Below are positions 44,406 to 52,577 of a stretch of DNA of 64,000 nucleotides, one piece after another. The stretch comes from Acidobacteriota bacterium. Its GTDB lineage: Bacteria; Acidobacteriota; Thermoanaerobaculia; Multivoradales; Multivoraceae. The notes under the pieces were generated by a model, which saw nothing but the letters and a program-made list of their open reading frames with translations, was not told where the DNA came from and did no database searches. The DNA is taken from NCBI GenBank assembly GCA_028877275.1, contig JAPPFP010000020.1:62001-126000 (forward strand), read 5' to 3'. Within the stretch, counting starts at the first letter, position 1. Each line of letters opens with the position of its first letter. Position numbers and translations under genes: made by a program.

Positions 44406-45185
44406 ATGACCACTCCAGAGCCTCTCGTCATCGCCGGCCGCGAGTTCCACTCGCGCCTCATTCTCGGCACCGGCAAGTACGGCGACGAACAGGTGATGGT
44501 CGACGCCTTCGACGCCTCCGGCACCGAGATGGTCACGGTGGCGCTGCGGCGCGTCAACCTGGACGACCTGGGCAAGGGGTCGCTGATCGACCACATCGAC
44601 CAGGACCGCTACCTGCTGCTGCCCAACACCGCCGCCTGCTACACCGCCGACGAGGCGGTGCGGACAGCCCGACTGGCGCGCGAACTGGGCGGCTGGAACT
44701 GGGTCAAGCTGGAGGTGATCGGCGACGAGAAGACCCTCTTCCCCGACAACGAGGAACTGCTTGCGGCGACCAGGGAACTGGTCGCCGACGACTTCATCGT
44801 GCTTCCCTACACGACGGACGATCCGATCACCTGCCGCAAGCTCGAGGATCTCGGCGCGGCCGCGGTGATGCCGCTCGCGGCGCCGATCGGCTCGGGGATG
44901 GGCATCCGCAATCCGGCGAACCTGCGGATCATCGTCGAGCAGGCGAACGTGCCGGTCATCGTGGACGCCGGCGTCGGCACCGCGAGCGACGCCGCCCTGG
45001 CGATGGAGCTGGGCGCGGACGGCGTCCTGATGAACACCGGCGTCGCCGGCGCCCAGGATCCGGTGCGGATGGCCCGGGCGATGAAGCTGGCCGTCGAGGC
45101 CGGCTGGCTGGCGGCCAACGCCGGCCGGATTCCGCGGAAGTTGTACGCGACGGCGTCCTCCCCGGAGACCGGCGTCATCCGGTAG
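44406..45185 (+). CDS. thiG: thiazole synthase
   Basis: 259 residues, the usual length. ThiG hallmarks are clear: '[17 protein letters not shown]', '[10 protein letters not shown]', '[17 protein letters not shown]' with the Schiff-base Lys, '[16 protein letters not shown]', '[29 protein letters not shown]' spread over about 180-210, and '[15 protein letters not shown]'. It builds the thiazole phosphate of thiamine from DXP, thiocarboxylated ThiS and dehydroglycine. No thiS, thiF, thiO or thiH gene is adjacent; it is paired with the deoxynucleoside kinase instead. A perfect hairpin follows the gene. Confidence 0.96.
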   Translation: MTTPEPLVIAGREFHSRLILGTGKYGDEQVMVDAFDASGTEMVTVALRRVNLDDLGKGSLIDHIDQDRYLLLPNTAACYTADEAVRTARLARELGGWNWVKLEVIGDEKTLFPDNEELLAATRELVADDFIVLPYTTDDPITCRKLEDLGAAAVMPLAAPIGSGMGIRNPANLRIIVEQANVPVIVDAGVGTASDAALAMELGADGVLMNTGVAGAQDPVRMARAMKLAVEAGWLAANAGRIPRKLYATASSPETGVIR

Positions 45186-45210
45186 GCGACAGCAGTGCGC
45201 CTCCTAGTGT

Positions 45211-45230
45211 CCCGGGTCTTCTGACCCGGG
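45211..45230. terminator. perfect hairpin between convergent thiG and tsaD
   Basis: CCCGGGTC-TTCT-GACCCGGG, an 8-bp perfect stem with a TTCT loop, 25 nt after the thiG stop and 36 nt before the tsaD stop. No T-tract on either side. It may act as a bidirectional, possibly Rho-assisted, stop. Confidence 0.5.
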
Positions 45231-45266
45231 CCACGCCGACCCGCCCACGCCGCAGCCCTCCGGGTG

Positions 45267-46373
45267 CTACAGCGCGGAGAACGGGATGCGGCTCTCCGCA
45301 TCCGCGGAGCGGGGGTCGTCGGTGTCGCCGCGGCGGAGGCGCAGGAGGCCGGCGTGGGCGATCATCGCCGCGTTGTCTCCGCAGTAGCGAAGCGGCACGA
45401 GCAGCACGTCGGCGCCGCGGCGCTCGCCCCAGAGCGCGACCTCCCGGCGCAGCAGGCGGTTCGCCGCCACGCCGCCCGAGACGGAGAGCCGCTCCACCGG
45501 CCGCTCGTCGCAGAGCCGGTTCAGGCGGTCGATCAACTGCGCGACCGCGGCGCGCCGGAAACCCGCGAGGAGGTCGAGAACCTCCCGCGGCCAGGACCCG
45601 TCGGCGGCGTCGGCCGGCGCTTCCGCGGCATGACCGTTCCCCGCCTCGATCTCGCCGAGCGCGCGCAGCGCCTGGCTCTTCAGCCCCGAGTACGAGAACG
45701 CCAGCTCGTCGGACTTGATCCTGGCCACCCGAAACGGGCAGGCCGCCGGATCGCCCAGTTCGGCGAGCCGATCGACTTCCGCGCCGGCCGGGAAGGGCAG
45801 TCCCACGCGGTGGCCGATCTTGTCGAAGGCCTCGCCGATCGCGTCGTCCCGGGTCTCGGCCAGGCTGGTCACGGCGCCGGACGGACCGTCGACGACTAGC
45901 AGGCTGGTATGGCCACCGGAAACCACCAGGCCGACCATCGACTCGGGTACGGACCGGCTCGCGCCGTCGGTCTGGAGCAGGGGCGAGAAGAGGTGGCCCT
46001 CCAGGTGATGCACGGCGAGGAAGGGCACGTCGAGGGAGTAGCTGATCGCCTTGCCGAGAGAGAGTCCAACGAGAAGCGACCCCACGAGGCCGGGCCCACG
46101 GGTCGCCGCCACGGCGCCGACGTCGGACCAGTCGACGCCCGCCTCCTGAAGCGCCGCCGCCGACACCGCGGGCCAGTTGCGGAGGTGCTCCCGCGACGCC
46201 GCCTCCGGCACCACGCCGCCGAACGGGCGGTGCACGTCCAGTTGGCTCGAGACCACGGAAGAGAGCACGCGGCCCTCCGCGTCGAGCACCGCGCAGGCGG
46301 TGTCGTCGCAGGAGGTTTCGATGCCGAGGACGAAGCCCTCGAACGGGCCGGCCGCTTCGTTGGCCGCGGACAT
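45267..46373 (-). CDS. tsaD: tRNA N6-adenosine threonylcarbamoyltransferase
   Basis: 368 residues from the ATG at 46373. The N-terminus 'FVLGIETSCDDTACAVLD' is diagnostic, and the metal motif HHLEGH is at about 118-123. SGGHTSL and 'FDKIGHRVGLPFPAG' follow, and 'SVSGGVAANRLLR' is near the C-terminus. With TsaB, TsaC and TsaE it makes t6A37 in tRNAs that read ANN codons. An insert rich in Ala, Asp and His (GNGHAAEAPADAADGSWP) is a lineage detail. It diverges from pgk across 65 bp; GGGGGAGG lies 13 nt before the start. Confidence 0.96.
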   Translation of the reverse strand: MSAANEAAGPFEGFVLGIETSCDDTACAVLDAEGRVLSSVVSSQLDVHRPFGGVVPEAASREHLRNWPAVSAAALQEAGVDWSDVGAVAATRGPGLVGSLLVGLSLGKAISYSLDVPFLAVHHLEGHLFSPLLQTDGASRSVPESMVGLVVSGGHTSLLVVDGPSGAVTSLAETRDDAIGEAFDKIGHRVGLPFPAGAEVDRLAELGDPAACPFRVARIKSDELAFSYSGLKSQALRALGEIEAGNGHAAEAPADAADGSWPREVLDLLAGFRRAAVAQLIDRLNRLCDERPVERLSVSGGVAANRLLRREVALWGERRGADVLLVPLRYCGDNAAMIAHAGLLRLRRGDTDDPRSADAESRIPFSAL

Positions 46374-46438
46374 GCGGGCGACGTTATCCTCCCCCTCACC
46401 GACGCCGGCCGGCGCGGCGGCCCACCGAGATCGCGATC

Positions 46439-47659
46439 TTGATCTTCCCACCGAGCTTCCGTGACGGCTCACTCGCCCTGCGAGGCCGGCGCGTCATCGT
46501 CCGCGTCGACTTCAACGTGCCGATGGCCGGCGAACGGGTGCTCGACGCGACCCGCCTGCGGGAAGCCGCGCCCACCATCGACGCTCTCCGCGACGCGGGC
46601 GCCCGCGTCGTCCTGCTGTCACACCGCGGCCGGCCGCGAGGCAAGGCCGATCCGGGACTCAGCCTGCGTCCGGTCGCCGGCGCCCTGTCCTCGATCCTCG
46701 AGCGGCCCGTCGCCTTCGCCGCGAACTGCATCGGGCCGGCAGCCCGGGATGCGGCCGCCGCGCTCGACGACGGGGACGTTCTTCTCTGCGAGAACCTCCG
46801 CTTCCACACCGGCGAGGAAGCGAACGATCCGGCCTTCGCCGCCGAGCTGGCCACACTCGGCGAGATCTACGTCAACGACGCCTTCGGCACCGCCCACCGC
46901 GCCCATGCCTCCACCGCCGCCATCTGCGGCCTGGTCGAGCAGGCCTTCAGCGGGCTGCTGCTCGACCGCGAACTGCGGCAGCTCGGCCGGCTGCTCGACG
47001 ACCCGCCGCGACCGTTCGTGCTCGTCACCGGGGGAGCGAAGATCCGGGGCAAGATCGGCGCCCTGCGGCGCCTGCTGCCCTTGGTTGACCGCGTCCTGGT
47101 CGGGGGAGGCATGTCGAACACGTTCCTGGCAGCCCGCGGCGCCGAGCTCGGTTCCTCGCTGGTCGAGACGGAGAGCCTCGGCCTGGCGCGTGAGATCGAG
47201 AGCGAGACCGCGGCAGGCGGCGCCGAGCTGCTCCTGCCGATCGACGTGGTGGTCACGGACTCGCTCGGGGCAACGCCCCAGGAACGGCGGGTCCGCACGC
47301 TGCCGGTGGAGGACGGCGTGCCGGCCGGATGGCTCGCGGTCGACATCGGGCCGGGCACCCGGACCGCCTTCGAAGCCGCGATCGCCGGCGCCGCCATCCT
47401 GTTCTGGAACGGTCCGATGGGCGTCTTCGAGACCCGGCCCTTCGATGCCGGCAGCCTCGCCGTCGCCCGCGCCGTCGCCGCTTGCGACGGCTTCACCGCG
47501 ATCGGCGGCGGCGAGACGGTGGCGGCGGTCAGGCAGGAGAACCTGTCCGGGAGAATCGATCACGTCTCGACCGGCGGCGGCGCTTCCCTGGCGCTACTGG
47601 CCGGCGAGGAACTGCCGGCCGTCGAAGCGCTCCGCTCAGGCGGCAGGGAGGAAACATGA
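46439..47659 (+). CDS. pgk: phosphoglycerate kinase
   Basis: 406 residues from a TTG at 46439; no ATG or GTG is available in frame before the conserved 'RVIVRVDFNVPMAGERV'. The substrate-binding 'LLSHRGRPRGK' (usually LxSHLGRPKG), 'VNDAFGTAHRAHAS', 'GGAKIRGKIG' (usually K-x-SDK), 'FWNGPMGVFE' and 'IGGGETVAA' and 'STGGGASL' motifs are in order. It produces ATP in glycolysis by transfer from 1,3-bisphosphoglycerate. Its stop overlaps the tpiA start as ATGA, and secG follows, the common pgk-tpiA-secG order. gapA, often upstream, is absent here. Confidence 0.97.
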   Translation: MIFPPSFRDGSLALRGRRVIVRVDFNVPMAGERVLDATRLREAAPTIDALRDAGARVVLLSHRGRPRGKADPGLSLRPVAGALSSILERPVAFAANCIGPAARDAAAALDDGDVLLCENLRFHTGEEANDPAFAAELATLGEIYVNDAFGTAHRAHASTAAICGLVEQAFSGLLLDRELRQLGRLLDDPPRPFVLVTGGAKIRGKIGALRRLLPLVDRVLVGGGMSNTFLAARGAELGSSLVETESLGLAREIESETAAGGAELLLPIDVVVTDSLGATPQERRVRTLPVEDGVPAGWLAVDIGPGTRTAFEAAIAGAAILFWNGPMGVFETRPFDAGSLAVARAVAACDGFTAIGGGETVAAVRQENLSGRIDHVSTGGGASLALLAGEELPAVEALRSGGREET

Positions 47660-48432
47660 CGCGCACACCGATCATCGCAGGCAACTGGAAGATGAACCTG
47701 CTTCGCGAGGACGTCTCGGCCTATGCCGAGGCCCTCGCGGACGCCGGCCCGCCCGGTGCGCAGGTCGATGTCGTCCTGTTCCCAACGCCCGTCTACCTCG
47801 AACTCGCGGCGGCCGCGATGCCCGACTGGGCCGCGGTCGGCGCCCAGGACGTCCACGCCGAGGACGGCGGCGCCTACACCGGTGACGTCGCCGCCGCGCA
47901 GATCCTCGATGCCGGCGCTTCGTGGGCGCTGGCCGGCCACTCCGAACGGCGCCAGTACCACGGCGAATCGAACGACGACGTGGCGCGCAAGGCCCGGCGG
48001 GCCCTCGACACCGGGCTGATCCCGGTCATCTGTGTGGGTGAAACCCTGGAACAGCGGCAGCGGGACGAAACCGAGGCGATCCTCGACGCCCAGTTGGGGG
48101 CCGCTCTCGAGGTGCTGGCGGCCGCCGACGGTGCCGGAATCGGCGCCGTCGTCGCCTACGAACCGGTGTGGGCGATCGGCACCGGCCTCAGCGCCTCCCC
48201 CGAGATCGCCGCCGCCGTTCACGGCCACCTGCGGCGCCGGCTGAACCGCCACCAGGCCGGACTCGGCGACTCGACCCGGATCCTCTACGGCGGCTCGGTG
48301 AACGCCGATAACTGCCGGGATCTGATCGGCCGGTCCGACATCGACGGCTTTCTGATTGGCGGCGCAAGTCTTGATCCTGCCTCGTTCCTGCGTATCATTC
48401 GTCTTTCCACGGGTTCCGCCGGCGGTTCCTAG
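47656..48432 (+). CDS. tpiA: triosephosphate isomerase
   Basis: 258 residues from the ATG at 47656, coupled to pgk by a 4-nt overlap and preceded by AGGGAGGAAA. 'AGNWKMN' at residues 8-14 carries Asn10/Lys12-type catalytic residues, GHSERR gives the electrophilic His, 'VAYEPVWAIGTG' includes the base Glu, and 'LYGGSVNADN' and 'GFLIGGASL' form the phosphate-binding loops. It interconverts dihydroxyacetone phosphate and glyceraldehyde 3-phosphate. All catalytic residues are present. Confidence 0.97.
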   Translation: MTRTPIIAGNWKMNLLREDVSAYAEALADAGPPGAQVDVVLFPTPVYLELAAAAMPDWAAVGAQDVHAEDGGAYTGDVAAAQILDAGASWALAGHSERRQYHGESNDDVARKARRALDTGLIPVICVGETLEQRQRDETEAILDAQLGAALEVLAAADGAGIGAVVAYEPVWAIGTGLSASPEIAAAVHGHLRRRLNRHQAGLGDSTRILYGGSVNADNCRDLIGRSDIDGFLIGGASLDPASFLRIIRLSTGSAGGS

Positions 48433-48487
48433 GCCCTGACGAACGGAACCGTGGTCGCGCTGCGGATACTCCAGAGGGGAGATTGAC

Positions 48488-48883
48488 TTGATCTTCGTGC
48501 TGTATGCCGTCCACGTGACGGTTTCGCTGTTTCTGGTCCTCGTCGTCCTGCTGCAGCAGGGCAAGGGGGCCGACCTTTCCGTGTTCGGCGGCGGCGCGTC
48601 TCAAGCCGCCTTCGGCGCTCGCGGCGCGGCCACGCTTCTGCACAAGCTGACCGTCGGGTGCTTCGTTCTCTTCATCCTCACGACCCTCTCGATCGGCTTT
48701 CTGCAGAAGCAGGACACCTCATCGGTCATGAGCGGCGTCGGCTCGGCGATGGACGAAGTCCAGGCCACCGAACCGGCGGAAGCCCCGGCTTCGACGGCGC
48801 CGGCCCAGGAAACCGAAGGCGCGCCGGCGGAGGGCGAGGGCGAGTCGACCGAAACCGGGACGGGAAGCAACAACCAGGGCTAG
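48488..48883 (+). CDS. secG: preprotein translocase subunit SecG
   Basis: 131 residues from a TTG, preceded by GAGGGGAGA. Two transmembrane helices (VHVTVSLFLVLVVLL and LTVGCFVLFILTTLSIGF) flank the conserved cytoplasmic loop 'QQGKGADLSVFGGGASQAAFG', listed here as residues about 23-43. The C-terminal about 50 residues are acidic and rich in Ala, Glu, Thr and Pro, an extension common in this family. It stabilises the SecYEG channel. It is the last protein gene of the pgk-tpiA-secG cluster, followed by tRNA-Leu. Confidence 0.95.
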   Translation: MIFVLYAVHVTVSLFLVLVVLLQQGKGADLSVFGGGASQAAFGARGAATLLHKLTVGCFVLFILTTLSIGFLQKQDTSSVMSGVGSAMDEVQATEPAEAPASTAPAQETEGAPAEGEGESTETGTGSNNQG

Positions 48884-48906
48884 ATCCAGCGGACGACGTG
48901 GCCAGA

Positions 48907-48991
48907 GCCGAAGTGGCGGAATTGGTAGACGCGCACGGTTGAGGGCCGTGTGGGGCAACCCGTGCCGGTTCGAGTCCGGCCTTCGGCACCA
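48907..48991 (+). tRNA. tRNA-Leu (anticodon GAG)
   Basis: Acceptor stem GCCGAAG pairs with CTTCGGC. The anticodon arm CACGG-TTGAGGG-CCGTG gives anticodon GAG, reading CUC and CUU. A long class-II variable arm (TGGGGCAACCCG) and T arm GCCGGTTCGAGTCCGGC follow. Discriminator A is at 48988 and CCA is encoded at 48989-48991. Confidence 0.97.
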
Positions 48992-49054
48992 CCCTCCAAG
49001 CAACGCCCGCCGCGACGTGACCGGCGCGGCCAGCCTCCGGCCGAGGCGCCGGCC

Positions 49055-49633
49055 CTACTGTCGCTTGACGCTCTTGATGACGATGGTCTCGACGGGCTGG
49101 GCCTCGCTCAACTGACCGGGCCGGTTGACCTCGACAGTCGCGATGGCGTCGACCACCTCCATGCCCTCGACAACCTTGCCGAACACCGCGTAGCCGCCAC
49201 CGTAGGAGTCCAGGCTCTCGTTGTCCGCATGGTTGATGAAGAACTGCGCGGTCGCGGAGTGCAGTTCCTGGGTCCGGGCCATGGCGACCGATCCGCGCAC
49301 GTTCGAAAGACCGTTGCCCGCTTCGTTCTGAATCGGCGGGCGCGTGATCTTCTTCTGAAGATCCGACGTGAAGCCGCCGCCCTGGATCATGAAGTCCTCG
49401 ATCGTCCGGTGGAAGATCGTGCCGTCGTACCATCCGCGGTCCACGTAGTCGAGGAAGTTCTCAACCGTGATCGGCGCCTTCTCCGGGTTCAGTTCCAGCA
49501 CGATCGTGCCGTGGCTCGTTTCGAGGGCTACCCTCGGGGGACTGTCCTGGCCGAAGCTCGGCGCGGCCAGCAAGACGGTGGAAGCGGCGTAGATCAAGAA
49601 ACGACTCCAGGGTCCGGTCATTGAACTGTGCAT
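49055..49633 (-). CDS. peptidyl-prolyl cis-trans isomerase, cyclophilin type, secreted
   Basis: 192 residues with signal peptide (FLIYAASTVLLAAPSFG); a start five residues later (MTGPW) is also possible. Cyclophilin core: 'TSHGTIVLELNPEKAPITVENFL', given as residues about 39-61, then 'GTIFHRTIEDFMIQGGG', 'GSVAMARTQELHSATAQFFIN' and 'FGKVVEGMEVVDAI'. The catalytic-site Arg is in FHRTI and the Gln-Phe in AQFFIN. It should speed proline isomerisation in periplasmic proteins. It diverges from mobA across 17 bp. tRNA-Leu lies beyond its 3' end on the other strand. Confidence 0.94.
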   Translation of the reverse strand: MHSSMTGPWSRFLIYAASTVLLAAPSFGQDSPPRVALETSHGTIVLELNPEKAPITVENFLDYVDRGWYDGTIFHRTIEDFMIQGGGFTSDLQKKITRPPIQNEAGNGLSNVRGSVAMARTQELHSATAQFFINHADNESLDSYGGGYAVFGKVVEGMEVVDAIATVEVNRPGQLSEAQPVETIVIKSVKRQ

Positions 49634-49650
49634 CTGGTCGATCTCCAGAG

Positions 49651-50364
49651 ATGAAACCGCCCGGGCCGGATGCCGCGGGCGCGAAGCGGGCGCAGCCTAG
49701 CAGCCGCATCGTGGGCGTCGTCCTGGCCGGCGGCGAAGGACGCCGGTTGGGGGGCAACAAGGCAGTCCTCCGCCTCCCCGGCTCGCGACCCGGCGAGCCG
49801 GGACCGACGCTCGTCGACTGGGCGGTGACCCGGCTCGCGGCGATCGAGAGGGTCGGAGAAGTCGTCATCGCTGCGAGTGACTTCGGCGCCGAACTCGGTC
49901 CGGTCGACCCCGGACTCCGCGTCTCGGTGGCGCCCGACGGGCCCGGTTCGGGCCCCGCGGCCGGAGTGTTGGGAGCGGTCCGGTCCCGGCCGGGCCACCG
50001 CCTGCTCGTCCTGGCCTGCGACCTGCCGCTGGTCCCGGTCGACCTGCTCGGCGATCTCGCTGCCTCGGACGCCGAACTGGCGCCGGCCGCGACCGATCCC
50101 CGCGACCCGCGATCCATGAACCCGACCTGCGCGCTCTGGGCGCCGCCTGCCCTCGAGCGGCTGGCGGCGCGGATCGAAGGGGGCGACAACCGTCTGTACC
50201 CCCTGACGCGATGCGCCGCGCTGCGGGTCGAGCCGGTCGCCGCGGGCCGCTACGGAGACCCCGAGGACATCCTGCTGAACGTGAACACGGCCGCCGACTG
50301 GGAGCGGGCCCGCCGGCTGGTCGAGCGGGAGTCAGCCCGGCGAAGTCGGTGCGGCGGCGGCTGA
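49651..50364 (+). CDS. mobA: molybdenum cofactor guanylyltransferase
   Basis: 237 residues from the ATG at 49651; a TTG 30 nt upstream is in frame. The nucleotidyltransferase signature 'VGVVLAGGEGRRLGGNKAVL' lies at about residues 21-40, 'VAPDGPGSGPAAGVLGAV' in the middle, and 'LACDLPLVPVDLL' carries the metal-binding Asp. 'LLNVNTAADWERA' near the end is the typical C-terminal phrase. It attaches GMP to molybdopterin, so the organism probably has molybdoenzymes. Its 3' end overlaps the converging DUF971 gene by 33 nt. Confidence 0.9.
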   Translation: MKPPGPDAAGAKRAQPSSRIVGVVLAGGEGRRLGGNKAVLRLPGSRPGEPGPTLVDWAVTRLAAIERVGEVVIAASDFGAELGPVDPGLRVSVAPDGPGSGPAAGVLGAVRSRPGHRLLVLACDLPLVPVDLLGDLAASDAELAPAATDPRDPRSMNPTCALWAPPALERLAARIEGGDNRLYPLTRCAALRVEPVAAGRYGDPEDILLNVNTAADWERARRLVERESARRSRCGGG

Positions 50365-50676
50365 TCGCTCCTCGCGGCACTCCTCGCAGGGGCAGAGGCT
50401 CCGCAGGAAGTCGAAGCGGTAGATGCCGGTCCAGTGCCCGTCGGACCAGGCGATGCTGAGCGCGTAGTTGCCGACCTGGGAAACGGTCTGCGCCGTCACC
50501 GGCCGCGGCGGCGGCTGAAACCGCAACGGGCCGGCGTTGTGGCCCTGACACATGGCGCACGGGCAGTAGCCGCGCAGAACGTCGTACTCGTAGTCGCTCC
50601 GGTGGCCGTCCTGCCAGAGCACGCGCAGCAGGCGCGCCTCGTGGTCCCGGCGGACTTCGGTGGGCCAGGTGGTCAC
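50332..50676 (-). CDS. DUF971 domain protein
   Basis: 114 residues from the GTG at 50676. 'LRVLWQDGHRSDYEYDVLRGYCPCAMCQG' (first half) and 'VGNYALSIAWSDGHWTGIYRFDFLRSLCPCEECRE' (second half) match DUF971, the gamma-butyrobetaine-hydroxylase N-terminal-like domain; positions are about 14-43 and 60-95. CPCAMC and CPCEEC probably bind zinc. Stand-alone DUF971 proteins are common, have been linked to iron-sulfur cluster metabolism, and have no defined reaction. It follows yidD by 4 nt on the same strand. The longer frame upstream translates yidD out of frame and is ignored. Confidence 0.85.
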   Translation of the reverse strand: MTTWPTEVRRDHEARLLRVLWQDGHRSDYEYDVLRGYCPCAMCQGHNAGPLRFQPPPRPVTAQTVSQVGNYALSIAWSDGHWTGIYRFDFLRSLCPCEECREERSAAAAPTSPG

Positions 50677-50680
50677 TCTT

Positions 50681-50929
50681 CTACTCGACCGGATCGACTG
50701 TACCGGCCGGCGTCCAGGGGCCGCAGCGGACGAGCCGCGCCATGGTACGCAGGGTGCCCGCCGCCAGGCCCCGGTTGCGTATCGTCTCGCGTGCGTACTC
50801 GCTGCACGTGGGCTCGAAGCGACAGCGGACACCCGCGCTCGTGAGGACAGGCGAAACGGTTGCCTGGTAGAGGCCGATCAGTGCGTCGGCGCCACGCGCC
50901 GAGAGCTGGTTCTCCGGCGGCCGCGCCAT
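50681..50929 (-). CDS. yidD: membrane protein insertion efficiency factor
   Basis: 82 residues from the ATG at 50929. The YidD core is clear: 'LIGLYQATVSPVL', 'CRFEPTCSEYARETI' with its conserved cysteines, then 'RLVRCGPWTPAGTVDPV'. YidD helps Sec/YidC insertion of membrane proteins. Upstream in the same frame, up to the neighbouring stop, 'GVLFVGLLLVAAGVLDMA' would add a membrane segment; a CTG at 50995 overlapping that stop as CTGA could then be the true start, giving about 104 residues. It is usually found next to rpmH and rnpA, but here lies in a bacillithiol gene cluster. Confidence 0.85.
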   Translation of the reverse strand: MARPPENQLSARGADALIGLYQATVSPVLTSAGVRCRFEPTCSEYARETIRNRGLAAGTLRTMARLVRCGPWTPAGTVDPVE

Positions 50930-50991
50930 GTCGAGTACCCCGGCCGCAACCAGCAGCAGACCAACGAACAGGACTCCCCGGCGCGCTTGAG

Positions 50992-51387
50992 TCAGAAGCG
51001 CTCGACCAGGGGCGTCAGCACCGGTATCTGAAGGCGCCCGCCGTTCACTCCACGCACGATGCAGGCGATCCGCACCAGGACGAAGGCGACGAACAGCATG
51101 AAGATGAACGGCGCCAGGAAGCAGCCGATGCCGCCGGTCGCGAACAAGGCGATCTGGAGGACGACCCACAACATGAACTCCGCGGCCATCAGGACCAGAC
51201 CGTGCTTGGCGTGCCAGCGGACCTCTTCGTCCCGTTCCTCGATGAGCAGCGGCACCAGGACCAGGACCCACAGGTAGGCGAGGACAATCATCAGGTTCCG
51301 GTTCGACGACGGGTCGTCCGAAGCGGGCGGCTCAGGCGGCCCGGGCGGCTCTGGCGGTGCGGGCGGGGGCGTTTCCGGTTCTGTCAT
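50992..51387 (-). CDS. DUF4870-like small membrane protein
   Basis: 131 residues. A Pro/Glu-rich N-terminus (ETPPPAPPEPPGPPEPPAS) precedes three transmembrane segments: 'LMIVLAYLWVLVLVPLL', 'LVLMAAEFMLWVVLQIALF' and 'FIFMLFVAFVLVRIACIV'. The phrase 'RWHAKHGLVLM' between the first two is typical of DUF4870/Tic20-like proteins. Function unknown; related proteins are small polytopic membrane proteins. Its ATG overlaps the bshA stop as ATGA, implying coupled translation with bacillithiol synthesis. Confidence 0.82.
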   Translation of the reverse strand: MTEPETPPPAPPEPPGPPEPPASDDPSSNRNLMIVLAYLWVLVLVPLLIEERDEEVRWHAKHGLVLMAAEFMLWVVLQIALFATGGIGCFLAPFIFMLFVAFVLVRIACIVRGVNGGRLQIPVLTPLVERF

Positions 51388-52565
51388 GCCTCTACCTTCT
51401 CGAGGAGCGAAGCGTCCTCGGATGCGGCCGCTCGGCCGATTGTCAGTGTAGCGCGGTACAACTCCCGGTAGCGCGCGACGATCCGGGCACGGTCGAAGCG
51501 CGAACGCGTCCACTTCCGGCCGTGCGCCGCGAAGGCCTGCCGCCGCGAGGGGTCGCTCAGGAGGGCCACGCAACTCGCCGCCAGCGCCTCCACGTCGCCC
51601 ACCGGGCAGAGCAATCCGTTGCGGTTGTCGCAGACGACTTCGGGCACACCGCCGGTGCGGGTCGCCACCACCGGCACACCCAGAGCCAGGGCCTCGAGCG
51701 ACGCCAGGCCGAAGCTCTCGCTCTCCGAAGCCGAAAGGAACAGGTCGCCCTGCTCCAGGATCGGTTCCACGTGGGTCTGGTTGCCGAGGAAGGTCACGTG
51801 GTCGGCGAGCCCCAGTTCGCGGCACTGGCGCTCGGCGCCGGCCCGCTCCGGGCCATCTCCCACCATGCACAGCCGCGCCGGCACCTCGCGCCGCACCAGC
51901 GCGAACGCCGCGACGACGTCCGCCGCCCGCTTGACCGGCCGGAAGTTCGAAACGTGGACGATTCGCCCGGACGCAGGGGCGTCCGGCGCCGAACTTCCCC
52001 GGCGGCCGGCGGCGGCCGGCGGCACGAAGTTGGGAATCACGTCCACCGGTTCGTCAAGGGAGAACCGCTCCGCCGCCTCGCGAGCCAGGGCCTCGGATGG
52101 CGCCGTGACGCGATCACTGGCCCGCAACGCCCAACCGACGATGTCCCGGTAGCTGGGGCGAGCGCCCACCAGGGTCACGTCGGTGCCGTGGACCGTCGTG
52201 ACGATCGGGCAGGGCGGCTGATCGCCCCCGCCTTCCGCAAGCAGCCGCCTGGCCAGCAGCGCGGCCACGGCATGGGGCGCGGCGTAGTGGGCATGCACGA
52301 CATCGAGGCCAGCGGCCGCGGCGACCTGGGCGAGGCGGTTGGCAAGGGCCAGGGTCTGCAGCGGCCGGTCGAACAGGCCGTACTCCTCGATCTCCGATCC
52401 GTCCACGCGGTGAAAGTGGACGTTGGCCCGTTCGCTCAGGCGCGGGGGCCTGTCCGAACTCACGACATGGACGACGTCGCCTCCTTCGGCCAGCGCGAGA
52501 GCCAGCTCCGAGGCGACCACGCCGGAGCCTCCGAAGCTCGGAAAACAGCAGATTCCTACTCGCAT
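51384..52565 (-). CDS. bshA: N-acetyl-alpha-D-glucosaminyl L-malate synthase
   Basis: 393 residues, a GT-B family-4 glycosyltransferase of the usual length. 'CFPSFGGSGVVASELALALAE' at residues 7-27 is the BshA signature. 'VVHAHYAAPHAVAA', 'TTVHGTDVTLVG', 'PNFVPP' and 'SASESESFGLASLEALALGVPVVATRTGGVPEVV' follow, the last carrying the nucleotide-binding Glu pair. It joins UDP-GlcNAc and L-malate in the first step of bacillithiol synthesis. bshC lies 12 nt upstream. bshB is not in this window. Confidence 0.95.
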   Translation of the reverse strand: MRVGICCFPSFGGSGVVASELALALAEGGDVVHVVSSDRPPRLSERANVHFHRVDGSEIEEYGLFDRPLQTLALANRLAQVAAAAGLDVVHAHYAAPHAVAALLARRLLAEGGGDQPPCPIVTTVHGTDVTLVGARPSYRDIVGWALRASDRVTAPSEALAREAAERFSLDEPVDVIPNFVPPAAAGRRGSSAPDAPASGRIVHVSNFRPVKRAADVVAAFALVRREVPARLCMVGDGPERAGAERQCRELGLADHVTFLGNQTHVEPILEQGDLFLSASESESFGLASLEALALGVPVVATRTGGVPEVVCDNRNGLLCPVGDVEALAASCVALLSDPSRRQAFAAHGRKWTRSRFDRARIVARYRELYRATLTIGRAAASEDASLLEKVEA

Positions 52566-52577
52566 CGGAATCCTCTT

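Noticed and set aside
43710..44594. N-terminal extension of the NYN-like protein over the deoxynucleoside kinase
   Set aside because: It runs antisense through a kinase with an intact P-loop and has a biased Arg/Ser/Gly composition.
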